A DNA stretch of 64,000 nt from Chromatiaceae bacterium (GTDB lineage Bacteria; Pseudomonadota; Gammaproteobacteria; Chromatiales; Chromatiaceae): assembly GCA_016714645.1 (NCBI GenBank), contig JADKCI010000005.1, positions 434,001-498,000 of the forward strand, given 5' to 3'. The notes under the pieces were generated by a model that searched no databases, was not told the DNA's origin, and saw only the letters and a program-made list of their open reading frames with translations. This document shows, piece by piece, positions 27,640 to 36,790 of the stretch (position 1 is its first letter; every line of letters begins with the position of its first letter). A program made the position numbers and the translations under genes.

Positions 27640-29106
27640 ATGACATTCGCCTTTGATAACAGCTACGCACGGCTGCCGGAGCGCTTCTTCGCCCGCCAGG
27701 CGCCGGTCCCTGTCGCGCAACCGCGACTCATCAAGCTCAACGAGGCGCTCGCGGAACAACTCGGGCTAGACACCGCTGTCCTGCGGTCCCCCGAGGGTCT
27801 GGCCGTGCTCGCGGGGAACCAGGTGCCGGCCGGGGCTGACCCGCTGGCCATGGCCTATGCCGGCCACCAGTTCGGCGGCTTCGTGCCTCGGCTCGGCGAT
27901 GGCCGGGCGCTTCTCCTGGGGGAGATCCTGAACCCGAACGGCGAGCGCTTCGATATTCAGCTCAAGGGCTCCGGTCGCACGCCCTTCTCCCGGGGGGGCG
28001 ACGGCCGGGCCTGGCTGGGGCCGGTCCTGCGAGAATACATCCTGAGCGAGGCCATGCAGGCCCTCGGCATCCCGACGACCCGCTCCCTGGCGGCGGTCGC
28101 GACCGGGGAGCCCGTCTTTCGCGAGGCCGGGGCGCTGCCCGGCGCCGTACTGACGCGCGTGGCGCGCGGCCATGTGCGGGTGGGCACCTTCGAATACTTC
28201 CAGGCGCGCCAGGATACGGATGGCCTCCGACAACTCGCCGATTACGTCATGGCACGGCACTACCCGGAGGCGCTGGCGTCGGACCAGCCCTATCGCGCCT
28301 TGCTGGTCGCGGTGGTCGCCCGGCAGGCGGAACTGATCGCCCGCTGGCTCGGCGTCGGCTTCATCCATGGCGTGATGAATACCGACAACATGTCGATCGC
28401 GGGGGAGACGATCGACTACGGCCCCTGCGCCTTCATGGATGCCTATCACCCCGGCCAGGTTTACAGCTCGATCGATCATGGCGGACGCTACGCCTACGAC
28501 AACCAGCCCCAGATCGCCCAGTGGAACCTTGCCCGTCTGGCTCAGGCGCTATTGCCGTTCCTCGGCCCCGACCAGGACCAGGCCGTCGCCCAGGCCCAGG
28601 CGGTCATCGACGGCTTCGGTCCCTGCTTCGAACAGGCCTATCTGGCCTGCTTCCGGGCCAAGCTGGGCCTGCTGGAGGCAGACGAGGACGACGCCGACCT
28701 GATCGAGGGGCTCTTGCGGGCGATGGCCGCGACCGGCGCCGACTTCACCAACAGCTTCCGCGCCCTGAACACCGCCGCCACTGGCACGGAGGGGCCGCTC
28801 CGGGCCCAACTCGGCGAGGACGGCCCCGCCGCGGCCTGGATCGCCCGTTGGCAGGCACGCCTGGCGCGCGAAGCCGCCACCCCGGAGGCGCGGGCGGCCG
28901 CCATGCGCCGCACCAACCCCGCGGTCATCCCCAGAAACCACCAGGTCGAGGCCGCCCTCGATGCGGCGGTCGCCGGCGACCTCAAGCCCCTCGACGCCCT
29001 GTTGCAGGCCCTCGCCCAGCCTTGGGACGAAGGCCCCGGGTTCGACGAATACCAGCGGCCGCCCTCGCCGCATCAGATTGTCCAGCAGACCTTTTGCGGG
29101 ACCTGA
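27640..29106 (+). CDS. selO: protein adenylyltransferase SelO (YdiU family)
   Basis: Pseudokinase-fold enzyme that transfers AMP to Ser/Thr/Tyr of target proteins, linked to oxidative stress. 488 residues: the N-terminal AYAGHQFGGFVPRLGDGRA, the Gly-rich LKGSGRTPFSRGGDGRA, the catalytic FIHGVMNTDNMSI and the metal-binding IDYGPCAFMDAY are all intact. The C-terminus ends QQTFCGT, retaining a Cys near the end where some homologues have Cys or selenocysteine. ATG at 27640 is selected; an earlier in-frame ATG at 27595 would add a His-rich leader absent from the family. Confidence 0.94.
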   Translation: MTFAFDNSYARLPERFFARQAPVPVAQPRLIKLNEALAEQLGLDTAVLRSPEGLAVLAGNQVPAGADPLAMAYAGHQFGGFVPRLGDGRALLLGEILNPNGERFDIQLKGSGRTPFSRGGDGRAWLGPVLREYILSEAMQALGIPTTRSLAAVATGEPVFREAGALPGAVLTRVARGHVRVGTFEYFQARQDTDGLRQLADYVMARHYPEALASDQPYRALLVAVVARQAELIARWLGVGFIHGVMNTDNMSIAGETIDYGPCAFMDAYHPGQVYSSIDHGGRYAYDNQPQIAQWNLARLAQALLPFLGPDQDQAVAQAQAVIDGFGPCFEQAYLACFRAKLGLLEADEDDADLIEGLLRAMAATGADFTNSFRALNTAATGTEGPLRAQLGEDGPAAAWIARWQARLAREAATPEARAAAMRRTNPAVIPRNHQVEAALDAAVAGDLKPLDALLQALAQPWDEGPGFDEYQRPPSPHQIVQQTFCGT

Positions 29107-29172
29107 ATTCTGGCGTGTAGGGATACCGGCATCCAGGCCACCGGAGCCGGTTCTTACGGTTATAATGCCGCC

Positions 29173-29844
29173 ATGGATATTCTCAATAACATTCAAATCC
29201 TGGCCGTCATGGTGCTGCCGGTGCTGTTCGCCATCACGGTGCACGAGGCCGCCCATGGTTGGGCGGCCGGCTACCTGGGCGACCGCACGGCACGCATGCT
29301 GGGCCGGGTGACCCTCAATCCCCTCAAGCACATCGACCCCATCGGTACGGTCGTCGTGCCTCTGGCGACCTTTTTCCTCACGGGCTTTCTCTTCGGCTGG
29401 GCCAAGCCGGTGCCGGTGGATGTCCGCAACCTGCATAATCCCCGCCGCGACATGGCCCTGGTCGCCCTGGCCGGGCCCGGCGCCAACCTGCTGATGGCAA
29501 TCATCTGGGGACTGGCGATCCAGCTTGCCCTGGCCCTCTGGAATGTCTCGCCCTGGCTGGCCCAACCGCTGGCCTACATGGGCGCCGCCGGGGTCCTGAT
29601 CAACGTGCTCCTCATGGTGCTCAACCTCTTCCCGCTCCTGCCGCTGGATGGCGGCCGGGTGCTCAACGCCCTGCTGCCGCGCCACCTGGCCATCGCCTTC
29701 TCGCGCCTGGAGCCCTATGGCCTCATCCTGCTGGTGGTCCTCCTGGTCACGGGGGTCCTGGGCACCCTGCTGGGGCCCCTGGTCAACCTTACTATCGGCC
29801 TTATGCCCGGCGCCGGCGTGGTGCGCGAACTCTTCATGACCTGA
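29173..29844 (+). CDS. site-2 protease family (M50) membrane protein
   Basis: 223-residue inner-membrane metalloprotease homologue with five to six hydrophobic helices. The zinc motif is ITVHEAAHGWAAG (HExxH, residues ~19-23) and the second ligand region is NLFPLLPLDGGRVL (about 155-168), where Asp completes the site. It belongs to the short, PDZ-lacking group often encoded next to trpS and scpA, as here. Substrates of this group are generally unknown. Start ATG at 29173 puts the first helix directly at the N-terminus. Confidence 0.9.
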   Translation: MDILNNIQILAVMVLPVLFAITVHEAAHGWAAGYLGDRTARMLGRVTLNPLKHIDPIGTVVVPLATFFLTGFLFGWAKPVPVDVRNLHNPRRDMALVALAGPGANLLMAIIWGLAIQLALALWNVSPWLAQPLAYMGAAGVLINVLLMVLNLFPLLPLDGGRVLNALLPRHLAIAFSRLEPYGLILLVVLLVTGVLGTLLGPLVNLTIGLMPGAGVVRELFMT

Positions 29845-29913
29845 ACCCCGCCGCGCGACCCTCTCCTCACCCTTTTTCCGAATCGGCATCCGAACCCCCG
29901 GGGAATTCCCGCC

Positions 29914-31131
29914 TTGAACTCCGCAACCCCCTCCAACGGCCGCGTCCTTTCCGGCATGCGGCCCACCGGCCGCCTGCACCTGGGTCACTATCAGGGTGTC
30001 CTCAAGAACTGGTTGGACTTGCAGCACGAATACAGCTGCTTCTTCTTCGTCGCCGACTGGCATGCCCTGACCACCCACTACGATGACCCTTCCATCATCC
30101 CCGCCAGCATCTGGGATATGGTGGTGGACTGGCTGGCCGCGGGCATCGACCCGGACCAGGCGACCCTCTTCATCCAATCCCAGGTGCCCGAGCACGCGGA
30201 ACTCCACCTGCTGCTGTCCATGATCACCCCCCTGGGGTGGCTGGAGCGGGTACCCAGTTTCAAGGATCAGCAGGAGCGGCTGAAGGAGCGCGACCTGGCC
30301 ACCTATGGCTTTCTGGGCTATCCCCTCCTCCAGAGCGCCGATATCCTCATGTACAAGGCCGGCCTGGTCCCGGTGGGCGAGGACCAGGTCGCCCATGTGG
30401 AGCTGACGCGCGAGATTGCGCGACGCTTCAACCACCTCTTTGGCCGCGAGCCGGACTTCGCGCAGAAGGCGGAACAGGCCAAGGATAAGATGGGCAAAAA
30501 GAACGCCAAGCTCTTTGATAAGCTGCGCAAGACCTATCTGGAGCAGGGCGATCACGAGGCCCTCGAGATGGCCCGGGCCCTCCTCGAATCCCAGGGCAAC
30601 ATCGGCATCAGTGACCGCGAGCGCCTCTCCGGCTACCTGGAAGGCAGCGGCCGCATCATCCTGCCGGAACCCCAGGCCCTCCTCACCAAGGCCTCCAAGA
30701 TGCCTGGGCTGGACGGCCAGAAGATGTCGAAGTCCTACGGCAACACCATCGCGCTTCGCGATCCCCCCGCCCAGGTGGAAAAGGCCCTGCGGACCATGCC
30801 CACGGACCCGGCGCGGGTCCGTCGCACCGACCCCGGCGAACCCGCTAAGTGCCCCGTCTATCAGCTCCATCAGGTCTATTCCAGCGACGAGACCCGGGCC
30901 TGGGTCGCGGAAGGCTGCCGTTCGGCGGGCATCGGGTGCCTCGACTGCAAGCAACCGGTCATCGAAGCCGTGCTGGCGGAACTCAAACCCATCCAGGAGC
31001 GCGCCCGGGAATTCGAGGCCCAACCGGAACGGGTGCGCGACCTGATCGCCGCGGGCAGCGAGGCCGCCCGCCACGTCGCCCGCAAGACCATGGACGAGGT
31101 CCGCCAAGCCATGTCCATGAACTTTCGTTGA
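29914..31131 (+). CDS. trpS: tryptophanyl-tRNA synthetase
   Basis: Class I synthetase, 405 residues, with PTGRLHLGHYQG (HIGH variant) at 17-28 and the KMSKS loop GQKMSKSYGN. The long insertion and the C-terminal Cys cluster CPVYQLHQVY, EGCRSAGIGCLDCK resemble the iron-sulfur containing TrpRS subgroup described in Thermotoga. No ATG precedes the fold; TTG at 29914 is the only reasonable start and gives NSATPSNGRVLSGM. The stop overlaps the likely scpA start (TTGA). Confidence 0.94.
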   Translation: MNSATPSNGRVLSGMRPTGRLHLGHYQGVLKNWLDLQHEYSCFFFVADWHALTTHYDDPSIIPASIWDMVVDWLAAGIDPDQATLFIQSQVPEHAELHLLLSMITPLGWLERVPSFKDQQERLKERDLATYGFLGYPLLQSADILMYKAGLVPVGEDQVAHVELTREIARRFNHLFGREPDFAQKAEQAKDKMGKKNAKLFDKLRKTYLEQGDHEALEMARALLESQGNIGISDRERLSGYLEGSGRIILPEPQALLTKASKMPGLDGQKMSKSYGNTIALRDPPAQVEKALRTMPTDPARVRRTDPGEPAKCPVYQLHQVYSSDETRAWVAEGCRSAGIGCLDCKQPVIEAVLAELKPIQERAREFEAQPERVRDLIAAGSEAARHVARKTMDEVRQAMSMNFR

Positions 31132-31982
31132 GCGAGACCTCGGGCGAGGCCGCCCCGGCCATCGCGGCGGCCGGCGGCGGCGCGGTGGGACGACCCGCCC
31201 AGCAGCAGGAGATGCCCTTCGCCATCGTCCAGGGCACCCCCCTGCTGGTCCTGCCCCTGGACCTCTACATACCCCCGGATGCCCTGGAGGTGTTCCTCGA
31301 CACCTTCGAGGGGCCCCTCGACCTGCTCCTCTATCTCATCAAGCGCCAAAACCTGGACATCCTCGACATCCCCATCGCCCGGATCACCGATCAGTACATG
31401 GCCTACGTGGAGCTGATGAAGGATTTTCACCTGGAGCTGGCGGCGGAGTACCTGGTGATGGCCGCCCTGCTGGCGGAGATCAAGTCGCGTATGCTGCTGC
31501 CGCGCCCCGCCGAGATCGAGGAGGAGGCCGATCCCCGGGCCGACCTGATCCGCCGGCTCCAGGAATACGAACGCTTCAAGCAGGCCGCTCAGGACCTGGA
31601 CGCCCTGCCCCGCCTGGAGCGCGATCACTACCTGGTCCAGGCCCCGGTGCCCCCGGGCCATCGCCGCCTCATCCCGCCGGAGGTCGATCTGCGCGAGGTG
31701 TTCCTGGCCCTGCGCGACCTCCTGGCGCGGGCGGACCTCTTCACCAATCACCGGGTGGAGAAGGAGTCCCTGAGCCTGCGTGAACGCATGACCCTGGTAC
31801 TGGCCAAGCTTCAGGGTATGGGCTTTGTCCCCTTCGTCCATCTGTTTGAAATTCATGAGGGCCGGGCGGGCATCGTGGTCAGCTTCCTGGCGGTGCTGGA
31901 GCTCATCAAGTCCGCCACCATCGAACTGGTCCAGACGGAGCCCTTCGCCCCCATCCATGTGCGCCTGCGCACCGGGGACTAG
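31128..31982 (+). CDS. scpA: segregation and condensation protein A
   Basis: Kleisin subunit of the SMC-ScpAB condensin. Core features are FEGPLDLLLYLIKRQNLDILDIPIARIT after a short leader, EYLVMAALLAEIKSRMLLP in the middle and a C-terminal winged helix near LVLAKLQGM to the end. The TTG at 31128 overlaps the trpS stop (TTGA) and gives 284 residues; the alternative ATG at 31212 gives 256 residues but has AGGAG directly abutting it, too close for normal initiation. The first ~30 residues are Ala/Gly-rich and could be non-essential. scpB follows after 3 nt. Confidence 0.92.
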   Translation: MSETSGEAAPAIAAAGGGAVGRPAQQQEMPFAIVQGTPLLVLPLDLYIPPDALEVFLDTFEGPLDLLLYLIKRQNLDILDIPIARITDQYMAYVELMKDFHLELAAEYLVMAALLAEIKSRMLLPRPAEIEEEADPRADLIRRLQEYERFKQAAQDLDALPRLERDHYLVQAPVPPGHRRLIPPEVDLREVFLALRDLLARADLFTNHRVEKESLSLRERMTLVLAKLQGMGFVPFVHLFEIHEGRAGIVVSFLAVLELIKSATIELVQTEPFAPIHVRLRTGD

Positions 31983-31985
31983 GGC

Positions 31986-32630
31986 ATGAACGACCAGCCA
32001 CCCCTCAAGAACATTATCGAGGGCGCCCTCCTCGCCGCGGGTGGCCCCCTGACCCTGGACAGCCTGCTGGGGCTCTTCAGAACGGATGAGGCAGCCCCGA
32101 CCCGCGAGACGCTGCAACTCGCCCTCGCCACCCTGGAGGAGGACTACCGCGACCGCGGCATTGAACTGGCCCTGGTCGCCGGCGGCTATCGCATCCAGGT
32201 GTGCAAGGCGTGCGCCCCCTGGATTGCGCGGCTCTGGGACGAAAAGCCCCCACGTTATTCGCGCGCCCTGCTGGAGACCCTGGCGCTCATTGCCTACCGA
32301 CAGCCCATCACCCGGGGCGAAATCGAGGATATCCGCGGCGTCGCCGTCAGCACCAACATCGTCAAGACCCTGCTGGAGCGGGAGTGGGTGCGGGTCGTCG
32401 GCCACCGCGACGTCCCCGGCCGGCCCTCCCTCTACGCCACCACCCGCAAGTTCCTGGATTACTTTGGCCTCAAGTCCCTCAACGAACTCCCCACCCTGGC
32501 CGAGTTGCGCGAACCCGAGTTCCTGGGTGATGACCTGCCCCTGGAGGTACCGGCTGCCCCGCCGACGCTCGACCTTGCGCACCCTGACCCGCTCACGCCT
32601 AAGCCATCACCCCCGGCCTCACTGACATGA
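31986..32630 (+). CDS. scpB: segregation and condensation protein B
   Basis: 214-residue winged-helix partner of ScpA. It has LKNIIEGALLAAGGPLTLD at the N-terminus and the hallmark second winged-helix PRYSRALLETLALIAYRQPI, with TRGEIEDIRGVAVSTNIVKTL and GRPSLYATTRKFLDYFGL. A Pro-rich tail of about 35 residues follows. Overlaps rluB by ATGA (32627-32630), giving a trpS-scpA-scpB-rluB operon, a common order in gammaproteobacteria. Confidence 0.95.
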   Translation: MNDQPPLKNIIEGALLAAGGPLTLDSLLGLFRTDEAAPTRETLQLALATLEEDYRDRGIELALVAGGYRIQVCKACAPWIARLWDEKPPRYSRALLETLALIAYRQPITRGEIEDIRGVAVSTNIVKTLLEREWVRVVGHRDVPGRPSLYATTRKFLDYFGLKSLNELPTLAELREPEFLGDDLPLEVPAAPPTLDLAHPDPLTPKPSPPASLT

Positions 32631-33562
32631 TCAAAGACAAACGCCCCACCCCCAAGCCATCGGCCAGCCGGAAGGCCACCCGGACCGCCGCCCCACCGGC
32701 CTCCCCCGCTGCCAAACCTGGCGCGGCCGTGCCGGTCCGCATCCAGAAGGTCCTGGCGGACGCCGGACTCGGCTCGCGGCGGGAGATCGAGGGCTGGATC
32801 GAGGCGGGACGGATCGAGCTCAATGGCGAGCTTGCCAAGCTGGGGGATCGCATGGTCCCCTGTGATCGCATCCGCCTGGATCGCCGGGAGTTGCGGCTCG
32901 CCCCCCCCAGCATCGAGCCCCTGCGCGTCATCGCCTACAACAAGCCCGAGGGCGAGGTGGTCACCCGCCACGACCCCGAGGGGCGACCCACTATCTTTAG
33001 CCATCTGCCCCCCCTGGAGCAGGGGCGCTGGATCGCCGTGGGCCGCCTGGACATCAATACCTCCGGCCTGCTGCTGCTGACCAATAATGGCGATCTGGCC
33101 AACAAGCTGATGCACCCCTCCCAGGAGATCGAGCGGGAATATGCAGTGCGCGTCCTGGGCGAGGTGCCCAAGGAGGCCCTGCACCGCTTGGTGCATGGTG
33201 TCGAACTGGACGACGGCCCGGCCCACTTCGAGGAGATCGTCGAATCCAGCATCAGCCAGGGCGCTAACCGCTGGTATCACGTCCTGCTGCGCGAGGGCCG
33301 CAATCGCGAGGTCCGCCGTCTCTGGGAGGCCGTGGGGCTCAAGGTCAGCCGTCTGATGCGGGTCCGCTTCGGCAATGTCATCCTGGGGCCCCGGGTCTTC
33401 AGTCACCACTGGCGCGACCTCACCCCCGAGGAACTGGATGGCCTACTGGCCATGGTCGGCATGAAAAAGCCCAGCCCCCCCCGCCCCAAGCCCGGACCCA
33501 GGGGACCCTGGAAAGGCGCGCGACCGGGAATGGCTGGAGGGAGGAATCAGCGGCGAGGCTGA
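32627..33562 (+). CDS. rluB: 23S rRNA pseudouridine synthase B
   Basis: Modifies U2605 of 23S rRNA. 311 residues: a basic, Ala/Pro-rich leader (1-35), an S4 RNA-binding domain (IQKVLADAGLGSRREIEGWI), and the RsuA/RluB catalytic core with the Asp in GRLDINTSGLLLLTNNGDL, then EREYAVRVLG and GRNREVRRLWEAVG. A Pro/Gly/Arg-rich tail (GPRGPWKGARPGMAGG) is typical of RluB. It ends one base before the convergent sulfotransferase gene, with no terminator between. Confidence 0.93.
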   Translation: MIKDKRPTPKPSASRKATRTAAPPASPAAKPGAAVPVRIQKVLADAGLGSRREIEGWIEAGRIELNGELAKLGDRMVPCDRIRLDRRELRLAPPSIEPLRVIAYNKPEGEVVTRHDPEGRPTIFSHLPPLEQGRWIAVGRLDINTSGLLLLTNNGDLANKLMHPSQEIEREYAVRVLGEVPKEALHRLVHGVELDDGPAHFEEIVESSISQGANRWYHVLLREGRNREVRRLWEAVGLKVSRLMRVRFGNVILGPRVFSHHWRDLTPEELDGLLAMVGMKKPSPPRPKPGPRGPWKGARPGMAGGRNQRRG

Positions 33563-34240
33563 TCAGTTCTCACCTTCAATTTCCGGATCAAAACGATAGC
33601 CCAGGATTTCGATATCCCGGGCAAAATGGCGGGCGACCAGCTCCGCCGTTGCCTCGCTGTAGTAGCTGCGATAGTCCTTCTGCCGATCCCGGGCCTGGCG
33701 CTGATGGGGCAGGCCGGGTGCCGGGATGCCGATGCGCCGGCAGGCCTCGGCGAAATCCCCTTCCAACCGCTCATAGCGGCCAATGAAATCCACCACCACC
33801 TGGCCACTCAGATCGATCAGATAATCGGACTGACGCTCGATGGAGGTATCGATGTGGTACTGATAGGGCCGTTCCGGATCCAGTTTCCAGCGCAGAAACC
33901 CCTCGAAATCCTCATGTCCGCCCAGATAATGGGGCCGCTCCCGGCGGATGTGATGAAAGGAACTGACCTGCAAATCCCAGGGATTGCGGACGAAGGCGAA
34001 CTTGAAAAGCTGGTCGAAGAACTCCCGGGGCAGTAACTCCTTAGCCGCCACCACCTTGGCATGGCGCGGCAGCTTGGTGGCGATGCGATGGCCGCTCAGA
34101 TGGCTCATACGACTACAGAGAAACATCGGCCAGTACCAGGGGTCCCGCCAACGCCCCGCCTGTAAGGCGGCACGCACGCTGGTCCCACCGGTCTTGGCGA
34201 TGTGGACGAAGAGAAAACGGTGTTTGACGGATAGGAGCAT
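33563..34240 (-). CDS. sulfotransferase family protein
   Basis: 225 residues of the sulfotransferase-2 type. The PAPS 5'-phosphosulfate loop is FVHIAKTGGTSVRAAL (residues 10-25) and the 3'-phosphate motif FAFVRNPWDLQVSSFHHI (about 80-97). A C-terminal SYYSEATAELVARHFARDIEILGY is the family ending. Acceptors in bacteria include surface polysaccharides and lipids; which applies here is unknown as no glycosyltransferase is adjacent. Convergent with rluB, divergent from adk. Confidence 0.85.
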   Translation of the reverse strand: MLLSVKHRFLFVHIAKTGGTSVRAALQAGRWRDPWYWPMFLCSRMSHLSGHRIATKLPRHAKVVAAKELLPREFFDQLFKFAFVRNPWDLQVSSFHHIRRERPHYLGGHEDFEGFLRWKLDPERPYQYHIDTSIERQSDYLIDLSGQVVVDFIGRYERLEGDFAEACRRIGIPAPGLPHQRQARDRQKDYRSYYSEATAELVARHFARDIEILGYRFDPEIEGEN

Positions 34241-34497
34241 GGCGGGATTTTAGCCTGAAATGGCCCAGCCAGCGCGACCAGGATCGCCCGAGCACCGGTC
34301 GGATCCGTGGCCGGCGCTGCAGGTACACCCACCAACCCTGAGTTTTTGGTATTACCCGCACCCAAGGGGTCGCGTCAGGATGGCCCCCGGCCGCCCCATG
34401 TGGCAGACTTACCTGTCCCCGCCCTGGGCGGAGCAAACCCTGCGTGCCTCACGCGAACAACGAGGCGCGCCCATTCGATTCGAGGAGGAATAATATA

Positions 34498-35154
34498 ATG
34501 CGTATCATACTGTTGGGTGGTCCAGGGGCCGGCAAAGGCACCCAGGCGGGCTTTATCAAGGAGAAGTTCGGTATTCCCCAGATCTCCACGGGCGACATGC
34601 TGCGCGCTCACGTCAAGGCCGGCACCGAACTTGGCGTGGCCGCCAAGAAAATCATGGACGAGGGCGGCCTGGTCTCCGATGACATCATCATCGGCATGGT
34701 CAAGGAGCGCATCACTCAGGACGACTGCGGCCAGGGCTTCCTGTTCGACGGCTTCCCGCGCACCCTCGCCCAGGCCGACGCCCTGCGCGACGCCGCCATC
34801 TATGTGGATGCCGTGGTCGAGATCGACGTAGCCGACGAGGAGATCATCAAGCGCATGTCCGGCCGGCGCGTCCACCTGGGCTCGGGCCGCACCTACCATG
34901 TCCTCTTCAACCCGCCCCGCGAGGAAGGCAAGGACGACGTCACGGGCGAGGACCTGATCCAGCGCGACGATGACCAGGAAGACACCGTCATGGCCCGCCT
35001 CAAGGTTTATCACGACCAGACCGAGCCCCTGATCGCCTACTATTCCAAGTGGTCCGCCGATGGCGGCGCGGGCGCGCCCAAGTACGTCAAGGTGCAGGGT
35101 ATCGGCGGCGTGGAAGAAATCCGCGACCGCATCTTCAACGGCCTGAAGGGCTAA
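34498..35154 (+). CDS. adk: adenylate kinase
   Basis: Catalyses ATP + AMP = 2 ADP. 218 residues with P-loop GGPGAGKGTQ (7-16), AMP-binding TGDMLRAHVKAG, DGFPRTLAQADAL, and a long LID (RMSGRRVHLGSGRTYHVLFNPP) lacking the zinc-binding Cys set, as usual in gammaproteobacteria. The ATG at 34498 is preceded by GAGGAGGAA at optimal distance, so the longer upstream in-frame ATG at 34444 is rejected. Monocistronic, with a strong terminator downstream. Confidence 0.97.
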   Translation: MRIILLGGPGAGKGTQAGFIKEKFGIPQISTGDMLRAHVKAGTELGVAAKKIMDEGGLVSDDIIIGMVKERITQDDCGQGFLFDGFPRTLAQADALRDAAIYVDAVVEIDVADEEIIKRMSGRRVHLGSGRTYHVLFNPPREEGKDDVTGEDLIQRDDDQEDTVMARLKVYHDQTEPLIAYYSKWSADGGAGAPKYVKVQGIGGVEEIRDRIFNGLKG

Positions 35155-35197
35155 AACCCGGTTGGGTAACCGGCTGGCGCCACTGGCCCAGCCTGGC

Positions 35198-35231
35198 GGG
35201 AGGGATAGGCCCTGCTATCCCTCCCCCTTTT
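35198..35231 (+). terminator. intrinsic terminator of adk
   Basis: Perfect 11-bp stem GGGAGGGATAG / CTATCCCTCCC with a short loop, followed by CCTTTTC. Lies 44 nt after the adk stop. Confidence 0.85.
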
Positions 35232-35340
35232 CATAACCGCCAGGAGGGGCTTTTGAGGGGAGACCCTGTGGGGATAAGGCCACGGAAGATCCAGAGGACA
35301 ATGAGGTTATGCAAGCCACAAATCGTTCACAGGCGGAATC

Positions 35341-36099
35341 ATGATACCAGTCTGGTTACAGGCAGGACTTTGGGGCCTGTTCTCCGGTGGGGCGCTGTTG
35401 ATCGGGGCGGTGATCGGCTATCGGGTCGAGTTGTCGACCCGCCGGATCGCGGGCATCATGGCGTTCGGCGCCGGGGTCCTGATATCCGCCCTGTGCTTTG
35501 AACTCATGGAAGAGGCCTTCAAGGAGGGCGGGCTCCACGCAACCATCATCGGGTTTGCCGCCGGCGCCTTGGTTTACAGCGCTGCTAATTGGGGGCTTAG
35601 TTTCTATGGCGCGAAACATCGAAAACGCTCAAAAGTCCAGCATGTCTCCCAAGAGGAAGCCGCAGGCAGCGGCGCCGCCATTGCCGTGGGTGCGCTGCTG
35701 GATGGCATTCCGGAATCCATTGCGATCGGCCTGAGCATGTTGGCCGGAACCGGAGTCAGCCTGGTGACGGTCGCGGCCATCTTTATCTCCAACATCCCCG
35801 AAGGCCTCTCCAGCTCTGCGGGAATGAAACGCAGCGGACGATCCGCCGCATTCATCTTCGGCATCTGGGGGGCGATTGCGCTCATCTCGGGGCTAGCGGC
35901 CCTGGCCGGCTACAGTCTCTTCGACGGCTTCTCACACGAAACGCGGGCGGCCACCACCGCCCTGGCGGCGGGGGCCATCCTCGCCATGATCGCCGACACC
36001 ATGCTTCCCGAAGCGTTCGAAGGCGCGCACAATTTTTCTGGACTCATCACCGCGGCCGGATTTCTCTGCGCCTTCGCCCTCTCCATGATGGGGCCCTAG
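35341..36099 (+). CDS. ZIP-family metal transporter
   Basis: 252-residue inner-membrane protein with eight predicted helices. The metal path is marked by ALCFELMEEAFKEGG in helix 2, the conserved helix 4 segment AVGALLDGIPESIAIGLSM and helix 5 FISNIPEGLSSSAGM, which hold the His/Asp/Glu/Asn ligands of ZIP transporters; here the usual His of helix 4 (HxxPEG) is replaced by D-G-I-P-E. This variant (LIV-1-like short form) is common near stress genes. Probable substrate zinc or a similar divalent ion; direction and specificity are inferred from the family. Confidence 0.85.
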   Translation: MIPVWLQAGLWGLFSGGALLIGAVIGYRVELSTRRIAGIMAFGAGVLISALCFELMEEAFKEGGLHATIIGFAAGALVYSAANWGLSFYGAKHRKRSKVQHVSQEEAAGSGAAIAVGALLDGIPESIAIGLSMLAGTGVSLVTVAAIFISNIPEGLSSSAGMKRSGRSAAFIFGIWGAIALISGLAALAGYSLFDGFSHETRAATTALAAGAILAMIADTMLPEAFEGAHNFSGLITAAGFLCAFALSMMGP

Positions 36100-36196
36100 C
36101 AGGCAGGGCTCACGCAATCACCGAAATGAAACCACTATGAAAACAACCCCCACCAAACGTAACAGAGGCCGACTCATTTTCAGTGACTACTGTGAC

Positions 36197-36759
36197 TTAG
36201 CGGGTGAAATCCGTGATCGCGTCGACAACCAGTCCTGTACCGATCGCGATCAATAAGATGTCACTGGCAATGCGAACATATCGATATCCCGGTGGCGGAA
36301 GGCCAAGATCGACGACCAACGGCGGCGGCAAGTCATAGTAGATCACACCGCGCGGCAAGGGCCGCCCGATCCGCCATTTTTTGGCCTGACCAGGGGGCAT
36401 GCAGCCGTTTCTTTTCTTGACAAGTCCCGGCGGACAGAACCCCCGGTCAAATTCGTGGTAGTAGTAATCCCGAGCTATGGTACCTTGCTGATCCCTGAAA
36501 TGGCTTCTGGGCGGAAGCGGTACCACGTGGCGATCATCGTTGAGATGGGCAGGGAGTTGCTTGCGGTTGACACCTTGGTCCTGTTTATCATTGCGGCTCT
36601 TGGCCTTACCAGGATGGCGGTTGTCTTCCGGGCCATGGCCCTTTCCGACTGTTGGTTACTGCCTCCTCCCGGGTGATTCTCCACCCGGCTAGGCTTATCG
36701 GCTTGAGCTGGAGTAGCGACCAGTATCCCAATCAGGAAAGAGGCCAACAGGTTCCTAAT
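36197..36759 (-). pseudogene. RcnB/CigR-like periplasmic protein, frameshifted
   Basis: The C-terminal part (from PLPPRSHFRDQQG, through GFCPPGLVKKRNGCMPPGQAKKW and RGVIYYDLPPPL to GYRYVRIASDILLIAIGTG) matches RcnB/CigR-family periplasmic proteins, which are linked to Ni/Co homeostasis or envelope control. A signal peptide with cleavage after ATPAQA and DKPSRVENHPGGG lies upstream in a different frame; the two frames join at about 36630-36656 with the loss of one base. The signal peptide frame also lacks an ATG: only ATT at 36759 fits. So both start and frame are damaged, which favours real decay over a single sequencing error. Confidence 0.7.
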
Positions 36760-36790
36760 AAGTGCTGGTTCCGTTTCATGGATTGAATAT

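Noticed and set aside
28549..31107. Open frame of 852 codons on the minus strand across selO and trpS
   Set aside because: It lies antisense to two clearly identified conserved enzymes and has the low-complexity Gly/Gln/His composition typical of shadows in GC-rich DNA.
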